A stretch of DNA of 64,000 nt, taken from assembly GCA_018238155.1 (NCBI GenBank), contig JABCTZ010000017.1, forward strand, positions 116,949 through 180,948, written 5' to 3'. A model generated the notes under the pieces. The model was not told the origin of the DNA and searched no databases. It saw nothing but the letters and a program-made list of their open reading frames with translations. The stretch is from Candidatus Heimdallarchaeota archaeon (lineage in GTDB: Archaea; Asgardarchaeota; Heimdallarchaeia; JABLTI01). Shown piece by piece: positions 10,101-19,365 of the stretch. Both the position numbers and the translations under genes were made by a program. The stretch's first letter is position 1; each line of letters begins with the position of its first letter.

Positions 10101-11105
10101 TTAATGTGCTCTATCAATTGCCATTTCAGCAATGTCTAAACCATAACCACAGATTCTATCCAAGTGCCTTTCAACAAGTTGGATTTGCATTTCCACATCG
10201 AAATCTGGTGCTCTTTGTCTTGTTAGCTTCTCAGTTTCAAGTTTAGCTTGTAATTCTTCAAATAATTTAATTGCTTTGAATGCTAATTTCAATTTATTTC
10301 CAAGAAAACTCTGTATTGCTAATGTATGAATTTCAACAGCTTGTTTTGAATAATCTAATAAATATTTTTTAGTACCTTCGTCATCTATTATTTTATCCTG
10401 CAACGCAAGGCAACTTTTAGCGATACTTTCACAATGATCAGCAATCTTTTCTAAAGACTTTGCAACAGGATAAATATACAAAACTTCTTGAGGTTTGATA
10501 TTCATTTCTTTTAGAATAGTTGGATTTTCTAAGGCTGAAGAAATCTCTCTTCTAATTAGGAAATAGAGTCTATCTACAGCATTTTCTCTTTCGAAAACAT
10601 CTCGTGCGCTCTCTTTATCTGATGTCACAAATGCTTCTACAGCTACAACTTGCATGTTTCTAGCAATTAAGTGTCCTCTTCTTAATGCCTTGTCAATTGG
10701 AAATTCTCCATGGATTGCTAAATCTCGAATCTCTACTTCTTGAAATTCTTCGGAAATAATTTCACTTCCAATAAGCTTCGATACTGTAGAAGAAATAGCT
10801 TTACTTGTTTTCGGAGAAATATTACTCTTAGATTTAATAATAATCTTGGAAAAACCCGCAAGATATTTCGAAATAATGATCTTTTCCAGTAAACTGGTTT
10901 CACCTATAACATCGATATCAATAGTCACCTCTCTTTCTCTTTTGGGTGTCAATGAGTTTTTCGATAAAAGTAGTGTTCCATCATTTTGTTCTAAAATAGA
11001 TAATTCATCTCCTTGAGTTAAATTCAATTTTGTAACCCAATCTCGAGGAAGACTTATGGTGTAGGTTGATTTTCCAGTAAGTTGTATTTTTCGTTTTACT
11101 GACAT
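10101..11105 (-). CDS. AbrB-domain PhoU-like phosphate regulator
   Basis: About 334 residues. The first 45 form a SpoVT/AbrB-type DNA-binding beta-barrel (MSVKRKIQLTGKSTYTISLP, then LNLTQGDELSI). The remainder holds PhoU-type helical repeats with EKIADHCESIAKSC and CGYGLDIAEMA. Such fusions are typical of archaea and are thought to couple phosphate or metal sensing to transcription. The ATG at 11105 follows GGGATG and gives the natural AbrB beginning. The gene lies between the two pstS genes and is transcribed away from the second, so it could control the shared promoter zone at 11110-11320; this is inferred from position. Confidence 0.85.
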   Translation of the reverse strand: MSVKRKIQLTGKSTYTISLPRDWVTKLNLTQGDELSILEQNDGTLLLSKNSLTPKREREVTIDIDVIGETSLLEKIIISKYLAGFSKIIIKSKSNISPKTSKAISSTVSKLIGSEIISEEFQEVEIRDLAIHGEFPIDKALRRGHLIARNMQVVAVEAFVTSDKESARDVFERENAVDRLYFLIRREISSALENPTILKEMNIKPQEVLYIYPVAKSLEKIADHCESIAKSCLALQDKIIDDEGTKKYLLDYSKQAVEIHTLAIQSFLGNKLKLAFKAIKLFEELQAKLETEKLTRQRAPDFDVEMQIQLVERHLDRICGYGLDIAEMAIDRAH

Positions 11106-11196
11106 TTTACATCCCAATATGTGCGTGTCTATATATTGTTATTTGAAAACTATTTTCAATTATATATTAATAGACATGAACTATATATATTAAATC

Positions 11197-11270
11197 CTAT
11201 CTATATAGATGCCATGGAACTATATTCAACTATTGTTAAGTAAATAGACTATACACAGAAATATTATTTT
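11197..11270 (+). promoter_or_regulatory. Promoter/leader of the second pstS with a 12-base palindrome
   Basis: ATCTATATAGAT (11199-11210) is a perfect palindrome, matched by TCTATATAGA at 8971. The following bases resemble the first pstS leader. The region also separates pstS from the divergent AbrB-PhoU gene, which has its own TATA-like TCTATATATT near 11130. An AbrB-PhoU or other phosphate regulator may bind here. Confidence 0.55.
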
Positions 11271-11326
11271 AACCGTTTACTTTATGTGGAGTACTCAAAA
11301 TTAAATCTAATCGGTGAAAAGCTGTA

Positions 11327-12259
11327 ATGTCATTTGGTAAATACAAGAATAAAGTAACATATATTCTAATTGCATTAATCTTTGTAGGAACTGGATTCGG
11401 TTTCCTTGTGGGGTGGCTTGCGTTTAATAGTGGTGGTGGAGGTGAAACACATATACTAAATATTCAAGGGTCTACTACAGTAGAAAAAGTATGTACCCTA
11501 TCTGCTATTCCTTTTATGGGTGCACATCCGAGTATTCAGCTTACCGTTTCTGGTACAGGATCTGGGGCAGGAATTGGAACCCTTATTAATGGTCAATGTG
11601 ATGTCGCAATGTCTTCTCGAGCAGTGAAGTCTGCTGAAAATGAAACCGCTCATACAAGAACAGGCATCTGGTTGCGCCAATTTGCAGTTGCTAAAGACGG
11701 GCTGGCACTTATCGTTAATAATGATGCTACTAGCACTTTAGATCTTAGTGTTGATATAATCAAGGCAATTTTTAACGGCACAATTTCTAATTGGAATGAT
11801 ATATCTTTGCCAGATATAGGTTTTTCAGGTGAAATTCAAGTAGTCGTTAGAGAAGAAGGTTCAGGAACAAGAGATGCATTCAATAGTTTGATTATGGGTG
11901 ATGAAGACCAAGAATTTCCAGATAGTCAATACGTTGGTGATGCTTTGCCTATGACCAGTAATCAGATGATATTTGATGAAGTTAATACCAACCCTCAAGC
12001 AATTGGTTATGTTGGACTTGGATATCTTGGTGAAGGTGTTGAAACTGTGTATGTAGATGGAGTAGAACCTACAGTCGAATCAATTATTGATTTAACCTAT
12101 TTAATTCAGAGAGAACTTTATTTAGTGACGCTTGGTACTCCAGAACCTGATTCCCTAACTTGGGAATACATAAATTGGCACTTTAGCCCAGAAGGACAGT
12201 ATTATGTCTTTGAATCTGGTTTTATCAATGTTCGAGATAAACGAGATAATGGTATATAA
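11327..12259 (+). CDS. pstS: Phosphate-binding protein PstS, copy 2
   Basis: 310 residues, aligning over the full length with the protein at 9099. It has an N-terminal membrane helix (YILIALIFVGTGFGFLVGWLAF), NIQGSTTVEK, SGTGSGAGIG and REEGSGTRDAF. The mature fold ends in the same INWHFSPEGQYYVF segment. The gene starts the pstSCA run: pstC follows after 24 bases. It likely supplies extracellular phosphate to PstC/PstA. Differences to copy 1 are scattered and conservative, as expected for a not very recent duplication that included the promoter. Confidence 0.94.
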   Translation: MSFGKYKNKVTYILIALIFVGTGFGFLVGWLAFNSGGGGETHILNIQGSTTVEKVCTLSAIPFMGAHPSIQLTVSGTGSGAGIGTLINGQCDVAMSSRAVKSAENETAHTRTGIWLRQFAVAKDGLALIVNNDATSTLDLSVDIIKAIFNGTISNWNDISLPDIGFSGEIQVVVREEGSGTRDAFNSLIMGDEDQEFPDSQYVGDALPMTSNQMIFDEVNTNPQAIGYVGLGYLGEGVETVYVDGVEPTVESIIDLTYLIQRELYLVTLGTPEPDSLTWEYINWHFSPEGQYYVFESGFINVRDKRDNGI

Positions 12260-12283
12260 GAAAAAAGCCTCGAGGTATTTTGA

Positions 12284-13264
12284 TTGTCTGAAAAAACTAG
12301 CTCATTGGTTAACATGAATGAAAATGATACGAATGAAGATGGACTCAATTCAATCCTTGATGTGAATAGAGTACTTGCCATTGGTATACATAAAACTTCA
12401 TGGCAACAAGTAATACTATTGCTCGCAGCAAGTTTATCCGTTATAATTGTGTTTCTAATCTTTATTTTCACGTTCATAAATGGTTTTCAAATAATACCTG
12501 AATATGGTCTTTTTAAGTTCCTATTTGGTGATTTTTGGAATCCTGATATTGAATTTGGCATTTTTCCTATGATTCTCGGGAGCTTTCTAGTTGTTCTAAT
12601 TGCACTTGTTATTGCTGTTCCAGTAGGTGTTTCATGTGCTGTGTATCTTTCTGAACTAGCACCTGAAATTGTCCGAAAAATAATGAAACCAACAATTGAA
12701 TTATTAGCAAGCATACCCTCTATCGTTTACGGATTCATTGCTTTGAGAACAATAGTTCTATTTTTCCAAGACGTTTTAGGATTTAAAACTGGACGGACTG
12801 CTTTTACCGCCGGATTGGTTTTATCTATTATGATTCTCCCAACGATTATTTCAATTGCTGATGATGCAATTAAAGCTGTTCCACAAAGATACCGAGAAGG
12901 GTCTCTTGCACTTGGAGCAACACAGTGGCAAACTATCCGTAAGGTGATACTACCTGCTTCTGTTTCTGGTTTGACTGCGGCAATTATTCTTGGATTTGGT
13001 CGAGCAATCGGGGAAACGATGGCTATCTACATTATTGGTGGTGGTGCAACAGCGCTTCCTAAACCATTTTTCAATATCTTTCAACCAATAGATACTCTAA
13101 CTTCTCTCATTGTTCGAGAATTGGGTGAAGCAGCTGTAGGTTCAACAGAATATCACGCAATTTTCGGTGTTGCTTGTGTACTATTTGTAATTACATTTGT
13201 AGTAAATCTAATCGGTGATATAATCATAAAACGATTTGCAAAGAAATTAAAGGGTGGATCATAA
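12284..13264 (+). CDS. pstC: Phosphate ABC transporter permease PstC
   Basis: 326 residues with about six membrane helices. The permease EAA-type loop (YREGSLALGATQWQTIRKVILPASVSGL) contacts the ATPase. The start is TTG at 12284, eight bases behind GAGGT; an ATG at 12314 is an alternative. The stop overlaps the ATG of pstA at 13264, so the two are translationally coupled. It forms the membrane channel with PstA, fed by PstS and powered by PstB. Confidence 0.94.
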   Translation: MSEKTSSLVNMNENDTNEDGLNSILDVNRVLAIGIHKTSWQQVILLLAASLSVIIVFLIFIFTFINGFQIIPEYGLFKFLFGDFWNPDIEFGIFPMILGSFLVVLIALVIAVPVGVSCAVYLSELAPEIVRKIMKPTIELLASIPSIVYGFIALRTIVLFFQDVLGFKTGRTAFTAGLVLSIMILPTIISIADDAIKAVPQRYREGSLALGATQWQTIRKVILPASVSGLTAAIILGFGRAIGETMAIYIIGGGATALPKPFFNIFQPIDTLTSLIVRELGEAAVGSTEYHAIFGVACVLFVITFVVNLIGDIIIKRFAKKLKGGS

Positions 13265-14205
13265 TGAATGACAATGTACAGAAAATTGATCATCAACCAT
13301 CAGCAGTAGAGAAGCAATCATTTGATGAGCTACCTCGCAGAAAACGCATTCTCTCTCCCAAACAAGGACAAAAAACTGCTTATGTAATGCTAGTGTCATC
13401 CGCAGTATTCATCTTTCTTGTAATTGCAGTATTCTTGGGCTACATCATAGTAAATGGTTTGGCAAATTTTAGTTTTAGATTAGTATTCTCACCTTTTAAC
13501 CCCACAACCGATCAGTATGGAATAGGTCCAGCTATTTTGGGGACATTCATTTTGGTATTGGGTTCAGTAGCAATTGCATTACCATTAGGTATTCTTGCAG
13601 CAATCTATCTTACAGAATATACTAAGGAGGGTGTAATTGTAAATATCATTGATCAGGGAATAAACAATCTTGCAGGAGTGCCATCGGTCGTTATCGGTAT
13701 TTTTGGTTATACATTCTTTAGCATTTTCTTGAAAATAGGTCAGTCAATAATAGCCGGATGGTTAACCTTGGCTTGTATGCTGTTACCAACAATAATTAGA
13801 ACCTCTCAAGAAGCACTAAAAAGTGTACCACATGAATACAGAGAAGGCAGTCTAGCTTTAGGAATAACAAAGTGGCGGACAATAAGGTATGTTGTTCTTC
13901 CTTCAGCGTTGCCTGGGATTTTAACTGGTGCTATTTTATCTTTAGGGCGAGCTGCTGGAGAGACTGCCGCAATTCTATTCGTTGGTTCTGGAGCACTGTT
14001 CCTAAAATGGTTCGGTGGTTTCACTGGAACCTTTACCACTCTACCTTACATGATTTTGCATTTGTATCGCTCGAGTGGAGGATGGGAGCAGGTTGGGTCT
14101 GTTATGTGGCTTATTGCTTTTGTATTAATGCTTGTAGTATTTGGCTTCAATGCTGTTGCTATGATTGTTCGAAGTAAATTTGAGAAGAAACGTTCTGGAA
14201 ATTAG
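13264..14205 (+). CDS. pstA: Phosphate ABC transporter permease PstA
   Basis: 313 residues. After a charged 40-residue cytoplasmic start come six membrane helices and the coupling loop YREGSLALGITKWRTIRYVVLPSALPG, close to that of PstC. GRAAGETAAILFVG is the typical PstA helix near the C-terminus. It overlaps the end of pstC by one base. The pstB genes lie upstream rather than behind pstA, which is not the usual pstSCAB order. Confidence 0.94.
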   Translation: MNDNVQKIDHQPSAVEKQSFDELPRRKRILSPKQGQKTAYVMLVSSAVFIFLVIAVFLGYIIVNGLANFSFRLVFSPFNPTTDQYGIGPAILGTFILVLGSVAIALPLGILAAIYLTEYTKEGVIVNIIDQGINNLAGVPSVVIGIFGYTFFSIFLKIGQSIIAGWLTLACMLLPTIIRTSQEALKSVPHEYREGSLALGITKWRTIRYVVLPSALPGILTGAILSLGRAAGETAAILFVGSGALFLKWFGGFTGTFTTLPYMILHLYRSSGGWEQVGSVMWLIAFVLMLVVFGFNAVAMIVRSKFEKKRSGN

Positions 14206-14310
14206 CTTTTATTCTAATCTCCATTGATTGCTTTTTAGATGGTCTGTCTACTTTTAGCAGCATTTCTTATAAAAAAAATAATACCAATGAAAAGTATCCT
14301 CTTAGTGAAT

Positions 14311-15006
14311 TTATTCTTCGGTGACATTTTCATCAGATTTAACATCAGCTTCTTCATCTTTAATGAGATATTTGTGGTTATAACTGAAGGTCTTAATAAT
14401 ATGAACGATTTTTTCTCCAACGGCTATCATTTCTCGTAATGATTTATTCAGTGCATTACCAATAAACACTTCTGGTTCTTCAAATGAGATTTCACAGACA
14501 CCATCTTGGTCGCAGAATTTAAACTCAAATAATCCATCAATGATTTCGTTACAAATGATATTTAGCTCGTCAACTTTCTCTAATGAGTCATTATAGTTGC
14601 GATATAGTTCCTTTATTGCTTCATACAATAATTTCCCTGCTTTGGAAACTTCTTTGAGAATGATCACAAGTTTTTCATATGTTGGTTTCTTCATATCGTT
14701 AACGTGTGTATTCATAACTTCTCTGATTTCCTTACTATGAGTAGAAACAGCATTGATTCTCTCAAATAGTTGAAACTTCTCAATTTCTATCTTAGTATCA
14801 ACTTCTCCTTCCTTCATTAATTTTAACAATTCTCCACGGATACCCTTTTCTTCTATTTCAAGAATATCAAGCGTGAGACAATGAATTTTAGTATTACATT
14901 CCACATATAAAGACTCAAAATATTTGCTTGGTATGAAGGATAATTGAATTATTTTTTCTTCTATTCTTCTTTGTATAGTTCTAAATCCAAGTAATCTTCT
15001 GAACAT
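14311..15006 (-). CDS. DUF47/PhoU-like protein paired with the PiT permease
   Basis: About 231 residues, helical, starting MFRRLLGFRTIQRRIEEKI. It belongs to the DUF47 (PhoU-like) type that regulates PiT permeases. The ATG at 15006 lies three bases behind the stop of the PiT gene, so the two are one operon; an earlier in-frame start would overlap that gene by 31 bases. The C-terminal 20 residues are acidic (KDEEADVKSDENVTEE). A role in gating or sensing for the neighbouring phosphate permease is inferred from family and pairing. Confidence 0.8.
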   Translation of the reverse strand: MFRRLLGFRTIQRRIEEKIIQLSFIPSKYFESLYVECNTKIHCLTLDILEIEEKGIRGELLKLMKEGEVDTKIEIEKFQLFERINAVSTHSKEIREVMNTHVNDMKKPTYEKLVIILKEVSKAGKLLYEAIKELYRNYNDSLEKVDELNIICNEIIDGLFEFKFCDQDGVCEISFEEPEVFIGNALNKSLREMIAVGEKIVHIIKTFSYNHKYLIKDEEADVKSDENVTEE

Positions 15007-15008
15007 TC

Positions 15009-16007
15009 TTAGAACAACCCCCGGATTGCATAAAAGCATCCTACTGCAATTAGACCACTAATAATTGGTGTCAAAATAACAAAGAGAACGATCAATCTCA
15101 CCGTTTTATAATTGAGTGGTTTATTCATACCTACCCCCGCACCCATGAAACTGGAAACTAAGACCATCGTTCCCGATACAGGTATGCCGATTATTACTGC
15201 AAAGAATACAACAACAGCTGCAGAACCTTCTGTAACAAAAGCTGATTCAGGAGTCAATTCTACAACATCATTTCCTAGTGTTTTCAAGACTCTCCAACCA
15301 ATGATAATTAATCCTAAACCTAAGCCTACTCCTCCAATTAATAATGGCAGTCTTTCATACCAATATCCTCCTCCTCCAAAAAGTGGAACAATAGGTGCAA
15401 TAGCGTTATTGATATCATTTCCTGCACGAGATAATCCTGTCCAAACAACCATAACTAACAGCAAAACACCAAATACGTTATTGGCGGATTCATGTTGTCT
15501 GAAACTTTTAACGGTCCTACCTAGAATTACTCTAACAAATTTCATTATAAGAAAAGATATCGTGAACCCAATAATTGGAGATATTAACCAAGTTATTAAG
15601 ACTTTACCCATACCTGTCATGCTCCAATCTACTTTGTATCCTAAAGCAAATGACAGACCAATAATTGACCCAACCAATGCTTCAGTAGATGAAATAGGCA
15701 AACCGAATACTGAGGCAAGAATTAAGCTAATTGCCATAGCAACATATATTGATATTAAAATCGGGTATTGATTGACCTCATCAATAAATAATTGTGGAGA
15801 AATATCATCACGCAATGTTTTACCCACTTGATCTGATAGGAAAAATCCACCAATAATTGCTATGACAGCACCCATTAACACTGCCGTCTTAACTGAAAGT
15901 CTCTTTACTCCTACAACTGAAGCAAACGTTTCATCATTAGCACCAATTGCAAACGCTAATAGCAGAGAGATTATTATTAGGACAATTAACATTACGACGC
16001 TTACCAT
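15009..16007 (-). CDS. pit: Inorganic phosphate transporter, PiT family
   Basis: 332 residues and about ten hydrophobic segments. The PiT signature is FAIGANDETFASVVG near the N-terminus, with its internal repeat SRAGNDINNAIAPIVP in the middle, reflecting the family's duplicated fold. GLPISSTEALVGSIIG and GIPVSGTMVLVSSFMG are the paired substrate-site helices. PiT proteins are low-affinity ion-coupled phosphate carriers, complementing the high-affinity Pst system next door. The gene sits between two DUF47 genes on the same strand. Confidence 0.92.
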   Translation of the reverse strand: MVSVVMLIVLIIISLLLAFAIGANDETFASVVGVKRLSVKTAVLMGAVIAIIGGFFLSDQVGKTLRDDISPQLFIDEVNQYPILISIYVAMAISLILASVFGLPISSTEALVGSIIGLSFALGYKVDWSMTGMGKVLITWLISPIIGFTISFLIMKFVRVILGRTVKSFRQHESANNVFGVLLLVMVVWTGLSRAGNDINNAIAPIVPLFGGGGYWYERLPLLIGGVGLGLGLIIIGWRVLKTLGNDVVELTPESAFVTEGSAAVVVFFAVIIGIPVSGTMVLVSSFMGAGVGMNKPLNYKTVRLIVLFVILTPIISGLIAVGCFYAIRGLF

Positions 16008-16056
16008 TTGAACAACCCAAGATTTCTGATTAACTGCTAGTGATAGATGTCATAGT

Positions 16057-16731
16057 CTATATCTCACTAATGACGATGGAACGTAACACATCTGAGGCAT
16101 CTTCAACAGCATTTGCCGCTTTTTCAATATCTCTCATTGCATGGTCAAAAATTATTAAACCACCGAAATTATCGTTATGTTTGCTATAATCGAAATAATG
16201 GCTTTTTAATCTTGTATATAATCCATCGACTTGATGTTCTAAGAAACTAATCTCTGTTGTAATATCAACTGTACGATGAATGTCATTTCGATAAACAGAT
16301 AATGCTTCAGCTAATTTCTCTGTAGCCATATTTACAATTTCAACAGCCTTTTCAATATCATCAAAAATATGTTCTGATAGTTTTACTTTATGAAGAATAA
16401 GCGCATTTATACCTGCTCTTTTTGCAAAGTTAGCTATTTCATCAGCTCTCTTAATAAAAGTCAGTATATTTGATCTAAGCTTTGTTTTGAGCGTACCTCT
16501 AGTAAGCTCTAACCACATTTCAGATAACAATTTATCAGCAGCGTTTTCTTCAGCAGACATATTTCCAACTTCACGTTCTAGATTTGAAAAATCTCCTTTT
16601 CGCCAAGCTGTTACTGCTCGCATTAATGACTTAGTAACTAATTGTACTCGTGATAAATGAGCTATCATTTTACCTTGGATTTCATCTTCTGCACGTTTTC
16701 TAAGAAAACCACTTATTCTTGTTCTTCCCAT
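16057..16731 (-). CDS. DUF47/PhoU-like protein
   Basis: 224 residues, all helical, beginning MGRTRISGFLRKRAEDEIQGKM. Features of the DUF47 family are ADEIANFAKRAG in the middle and DHAMRDIEKAANAVEDASDVL near the end, each a potential metal-contact helix of a PhoU-like bundle. It is the first gene of the leftward operon DUF47-PiT-DUF47. Together with 8132, 10101 and 14311 it is the fourth PhoU-like protein in about 9 kb. Its stop lies 50 bases from the PiT start. Confidence 0.82.
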   Translation of the reverse strand: MGRTRISGFLRKRAEDEIQGKMIAHLSRVQLVTKSLMRAVTAWRKGDFSNLEREVGNMSAEENAADKLLSEMWLELTRGTLKTKLRSNILTFIKRADEIANFAKRAGINALILHKVKLSEHIFDDIEKAVEIVNMATEKLAEALSVYRNDIHRTVDITTEISFLEHQVDGLYTRLKSHYFDYSKHNDNFGGLIIFDHAMRDIEKAANAVEDASDVLRSIVISEI

Positions 16732-16922
16732 TATGTTTTACCACCAAACATTTGATTGCCGTATACTTTGATTTTAGCTACAACAATTACAACTAAATAA
16801 AAAAGTTCCCATTAAGTTTCAGAACAAAATTTAGTTACTTGCCGCTAAATCCTTCTTTGTGATAATGGAAAATGTTGAATAATTAAATTAAAAAAAGAGA
16901 AGAGGAAAGCCCTCTTAAATTT

Positions 16923-18167
16923 CTAGAGACCATTCGGGCTGGTACCTATTGGTGAAGTAGAAATACTAAATTCAATACAATAACGACAGCTACCAACATC
17001 CAAGTAGTACCACCACCACCAACCAGTATTTACAAAATCTAACATTGAATCTGACCAATAGTTAAATGCTGGAAATTGATCATCCCTATCTGGCCAGGAA
17101 TCATCTTCCCAAGCTTGGACATTAATTTTCAATGGATGTGTTTTAGGAATTAGTACGCTTGCCATTGTTTTCTTCCAATAAATGTATCCTCTTCCATTGC
17201 GTTTTGTGATACCATGGAAGCTTTTTGTGACATATCCAGAACCACCCCAACCGTCACCAACATACCATTTCATGTACATTTCACCAGCACCTTTAGGCCA
17301 AGGATCGGAATCTGTTTCATAGTAAACACCTACTAGATTAATTTCAACATAATAGCAATCTTCTGCACTCCAATCACTTGTTGTAATAACGTAAGTATTA
17401 CTGTCTTCATAGAGATCTGATGGTGAAATTCCATAAGCAGTTGTCCAAGACCAACTGTTACCATCTGGATCGAGATCAATGCCAAATAAGTCCTTGTAAG
17501 CAGCCCAAGCAAGCTCAGAGCAATACCAACCGTCTACTCCTGAGAGTCTATTTGTACTGTCAATTTGTTTAGAAGTCCAACCCCAATCGTAGTTTGGACC
17601 AACTGGATTGCCATCAGTTCCACCTGCAAGTTTTGATTTACACCAATCAACTGCTTGTTGTCTTTGAGCATTGTTAACTCCACTTACTCTAAGAGCTACT
17701 GCAGTATCTGCATGTTCATTAACACCTGTTAACCATGTTGAGTATCCTAATCCATTTCCTGCGTTGTCGCTTTTTGTTGAGTGAATAACGTACGGAGTGC
17801 TTGCTGCCATCCATTCGTGATTGTCTCTATCCCAAATATATTGACCTGATTGTACAAATCCACAAAAAATTTCGGTATGAGAAAATTCTCCGGGAATGAG
17901 ATAATCAAAAAATGTTCCCGCAGTTCCTAATACAATAATATCTCCTGGGACAAGTCCATTATAATTGAGGCTATTCATGCCATCGTTAGCAAAAGTAGGA
18001 GTATATTCTATTTGGTTTTCTTTAGCAAAATCCTCTACTTGGTTGTCTTCATCATCAAACGTTTCAACATCTGTCATGCTTGTTCCTGTGATAGTTGTAC
18101 CAACAAACATTAGAGATGCACTAAAAAGCAATATTAAACATATTGCACTAAGTTTTCCTCTTGTCAT
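16923..18167 (-). CDS. Secreted NlpC/P60- or YiiX-like papain-fold protein
   Basis: 414 residues. A signal peptide is clear (residues 1-28, LSAICLILLFSASLMFVG). Residues about 70-235 resemble the permuted papain-like NlpC/P60 or YiiX group: the opening GDIIVLG, a histidine in GEFSHTEIF (H97) and a cysteine in GWYCSELAW (C216). The histidine comes before the cysteine, as in permuted members. Residues 250-414 form an aromatic-rich beta domain with tryptophan clusters, perhaps for binding a surface polymer. The protein should act outside the cell as an amidase, peptidase or lipid hydrolase; the substrate is unknown. It is monocistronic. Confidence 0.72.
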   Translation of the reverse strand: MTRGKLSAICLILLFSASLMFVGTTITGTSMTDVETFDDEDNQVEDFAKENQIEYTPTFANDGMNSLNYNGLVPGDIIVLGTAGTFFDYLIPGEFSHTEIFCGFVQSGQYIWDRDNHEWMAASTPYVIHSTKSDNAGNGLGYSTWLTGVNEHADTAVALRVSGVNNAQRQQAVDWCKSKLAGGTDGNPVGPNYDWGWTSKQIDSTNRLSGVDGWYCSELAWAAYKDLFGIDLDPDGNSWSWTTAYGISPSDLYEDSNTYVITTSDWSAEDCYYVEINLVGVYYETDSDPWPKGAGEMYMKWYVGDGWGGSGYVTKSFHGITKRNGRGYIYWKKTMASVLIPKTHPLKINVQAWEDDSWPDRDDQFPAFNYWSDSMLDFVNTGWWWWYYLDVGSCRYCIEFSISTSPIGTSPNGL

Positions 18168-18353
18168 AACTTTAACACCCTATATGCGATTCTAAAGTTA
18201 AGAGATGTTTAGCTTTAAACATAACCAAAAATATTCTTAGCTTTTACGGTAAAAACAAAAGCCATTTTTGTCGTCAAGATAATTGTTTTCTTCAGAAGTT
18301 TTTTATAGGAATTCTCTTCTCAATCAATTTATCTTTGAGTATGTTGTGAGATT

Positions 18354-19361
18354 ATGAATTCAAAAGCAGCAATTGCTACTACAAGTTCTCATTCCTCTCT
18401 TTATAATATCGTTCCTGGAGCAATAGAAGAGGGATTAGATGTTTATGTTGTCTGTTTTGACCGAGATTGGGAACTATGGTCTCAGTATCCCGATTTAATG
18501 AAAAAAATCCATATTTTGAGAGTAAATAATTATTCGGATGCTCAAAGTACCATTCGAAAATTCAATGCTATTGACAAGGATACAGTTATTATTCCCCATG
18601 GTTCATTTGTTCGTTATTTATCTGTCGAGCAATTGAAGCTATTAAAACATCCAATACTAGGTGGAGTGAAAATCCTTGCTTATGAAGGTGATCGAGATAG
18701 GAATTCTGATTTACTTTCTGCTTCTGATATTACTACACCAAAAATTTTCCAAAAAGCATCACAGATTGACCGACCTGTTGTGGTTAAATTACATGGGGCA
18801 GAGGGTGGCAAAGGATATTTCATTGCCAATGATAAGGAAGATTTCAATAAAAAGAAGAAAGGAAAAAAGGTTAATTTCATACAAGAATATGTTAGTGGAG
18901 TATCTATTTATGCTCATTACTTCAGTTCACCTATTGAAGGTAGATGTGAGCTACTGGGATTTGATCGTCGTTTAGAATCAAATGTTAATTCACAATATCT
19001 TGCTCCATCTGAGGACCCATCATTTACAGTTGTTGGCAATGTTCCAATTGCCGTGCGCGAATCGTTAGTTCCTGAATATCATAGAATGGGGCGCAATTTC
19101 GTAGAACAAACAGGATTAGTGGGACCATTTTGTATAGAAACAATTTGTTCTCCTGAACCGAAAATTTATGCCTTTGAATTCTCAGGTAGAATTGTTGCCG
19201 GAACAACTGTTTGGGTACCTTATGGAAATACATATGCTAATTTGCTCTGGAATGAGCCGATGTATATGGGTAAGCGCATTGCCCGAGAAATCAAGAAAGC
19301 TTATGAGTCTGATAGTTTGGATTTACTTACAGTTGATTCACCAAATTTAGAGGAGATATAA
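18354..19361 (+). CDS. purP: PurP-family FAICAR synthetase (formate-dependent), copy 1
   Basis: 335 residues of the PurP ATP-grasp family. PurP uses formate and ATP to turn AICAR into FAICAR in archaeal purine synthesis. Supporting motifs are ILAYEGDRDRNSDLLSASDI, the nucleotide-binding VVVKLHGAEGGKGYF and, near the end, GLVGPFCIET and EFSGRIVAGT. A second PurP-like gene follows four bases after its stop, so they form one operon. Known PurP proteins are about 340-360 residues, so the length fits. Which of the two paralogues does the FAICAR step cannot be read from sequence. Confidence 0.88.
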   Translation: MNSKAAIATTSSHSSLYNIVPGAIEEGLDVYVVCFDRDWELWSQYPDLMKKIHILRVNNYSDAQSTIRKFNAIDKDTVIIPHGSFVRYLSVEQLKLLKHPILGGVKILAYEGDRDRNSDLLSASDITTPKIFQKASQIDRPVVVKLHGAEGGKGYFIANDKEDFNKKKKGKKVNFIQEYVSGVSIYAHYFSSPIEGRCELLGFDRRLESNVNSQYLAPSEDPSFTVVGNVPIAVRESLVPEYHRMGRNFVEQTGLVGPFCIETICSPEPKIYAFEFSGRIVAGTTVWVPYGNTYANLLWNEPMYMGKRIAREIKKAYESDSLDLLTVDSPNLEEI

Positions 19362-19365
19362 ATCA

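Noticed and set aside
15112..15771. Rightward 219-codon frame over the PiT gene
   Set aside because: It lies antisense to a well-supported permease with family motifs and has no domain or promoter of its own.
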